Source of the DNA: Chromobacterium sphagni
Lineage (GTDB): Bacteria > Pseudomonadota > Gammaproteobacteria > Burkholderiales > Chromobacteriaceae
DNA length: 64,000 bases
Assembly (NCBI RefSeq): GCF_001855555.1
Contig: NZ_MKCT01000001.1
Span: 248,001-312,000 of the forward strand
Direction: 5' to 3'
Shown here in pieces: positions 63,882 through 64,000 of the stretch. The notes below the pieces were generated by a model. The model did not search any database and was not told the origin of the DNA. It saw nothing but the letters and a program-made list of their open reading frames with translations. Positions within the stretch are counted from its first letter, which is position 1. Each line of letters begins with the position of its first letter. Both the position numbers and the translations under genes were made by a program.

Positions 63882-64000
63882 ATGGCTTGACCCTATAAAC
63901 GCCCGTAGCGACGTTTTGACCCTACGATGACCCCTTGCTTACCCCGTAACATGGCAAGATATTTTAACGGGGTTCTAACGGTGTTAAAATGACATCTCCA
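63882..64000 (+). promoter_or_regulatory. Gap after gpG with direct repeats and a dyad
   Basis: TTGACCCTA occurs at 63887-63895 and 63916-63924. TTTTAAC (63962-63968) and GTTAAAA (63983-63989) form a dyad with a 14-nt spacer, just before an ATG at 63989. The head protease and scaffold genes should follow. A late promoter here is possible. The window ends too soon to define a gene. Confidence 0.4.

Larger units (their letters stand above)
46978..64000 (+). mobile_element. Mu-like transposable prophage, left part (continues past window)
   Basis: Gene order is that of Mu: minus-strand repressor, Ner, A transposase, B ATPase, early accessory genes, GemA, Mor, lysis genes, terminase, portal, F, G. 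The left terminus lies somewhere between about 46,700 and 46,977 and could not be fixed; the right end is outside. Nearly all genes are intact, with ATGA or 1-bp overlaps, so the prophage may be active. Confidence 0.9.

Overview
The window is a GC-rich betaproteobacterial chromosome segment, most likely Chromobacterium or a close Neisseriales relative. This rests on recalled family patterns, not a search: pilMNOPQ-aroK-aroB beside a divergent ponA, a regulatory-type PTS set (EIIA-Man, HPr, EI), cysG, and a Mu-like prophage resembling those of Neisseriales.

Region 1 (1-3,400) is an IS-wrecked integration site. A P4-type tyrosine integrase has lost its catalytic half to an IS5-family (IS903-like) element. 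A tail of an IS3-family element and a second, oppositely oriented IS903-like copy follow, forming a long inverted repeat. Region 2 (3.4-18.9 kb) is mostly chromosomal: a diguanylate cyclase, two MFS/LysR pairs, small envelope proteins (DUF3309, a His/Pro-rich secreted protein, a Spy-like protein), the cyanate genes cynT-cynS with divergent cynR, an LpxO-like lipid A hydroxylase, and a translationally coupled set (S24-like regulator, YhhQ-type transporter, CpdA-like phosphodiesterase).

Region 3 (18.9-28.6 kb) carries PBP1A and the divergent type IV pilus operon pilMNOPQ, followed by aroK, aroB and a small membrane-anchored protein resembling the C-terminal domain of FimV. Region 4 (28.7-36.9 kb) is an LPS core locus on the minus strand: heptosyltransferase, msbA, a WaaE-like glycosyltransferase, GT2 and GT4, then a third IS copy, a glycosyltransferase remnant and a frameshifted O-antigen ligase-like gene. 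The distal end of this locus is lower in GC and decaying.

Region 5 (36.9-45.8 kb) holds ptsI, ptsH and EIIA, siroheme synthase, a PAS/GAF diguanylate cyclase, a DUF3025 protein, a YihY-type membrane protein and a WrbA-like flavoprotein. An accessory membrane protein and a cluster of strong hairpins (46.4-46.7 kb) lead to Region 6.

Region 6 (about 47.0 kb to the window end) is the left part of a Mu-like transposable prophage. In order it has a repressor (minus strand), an operator array of AACACTTAA boxes, Ner, transposase A, ATPase B, an early accessory block (HTH proteins, DUF3164, HU, GemA), the Mor activator, a lipoprotein cargo gene, a lysis cassette (M15 endolysin, holin, nested Rz/Rz1), a TraR-type zinc finger, terminase small and large subunits separated by a reverse-strand zinc-ribbon gene, portal, F-type head protein and G-type virion morphogenesis protein. 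The tail genes and right end lie beyond the window.
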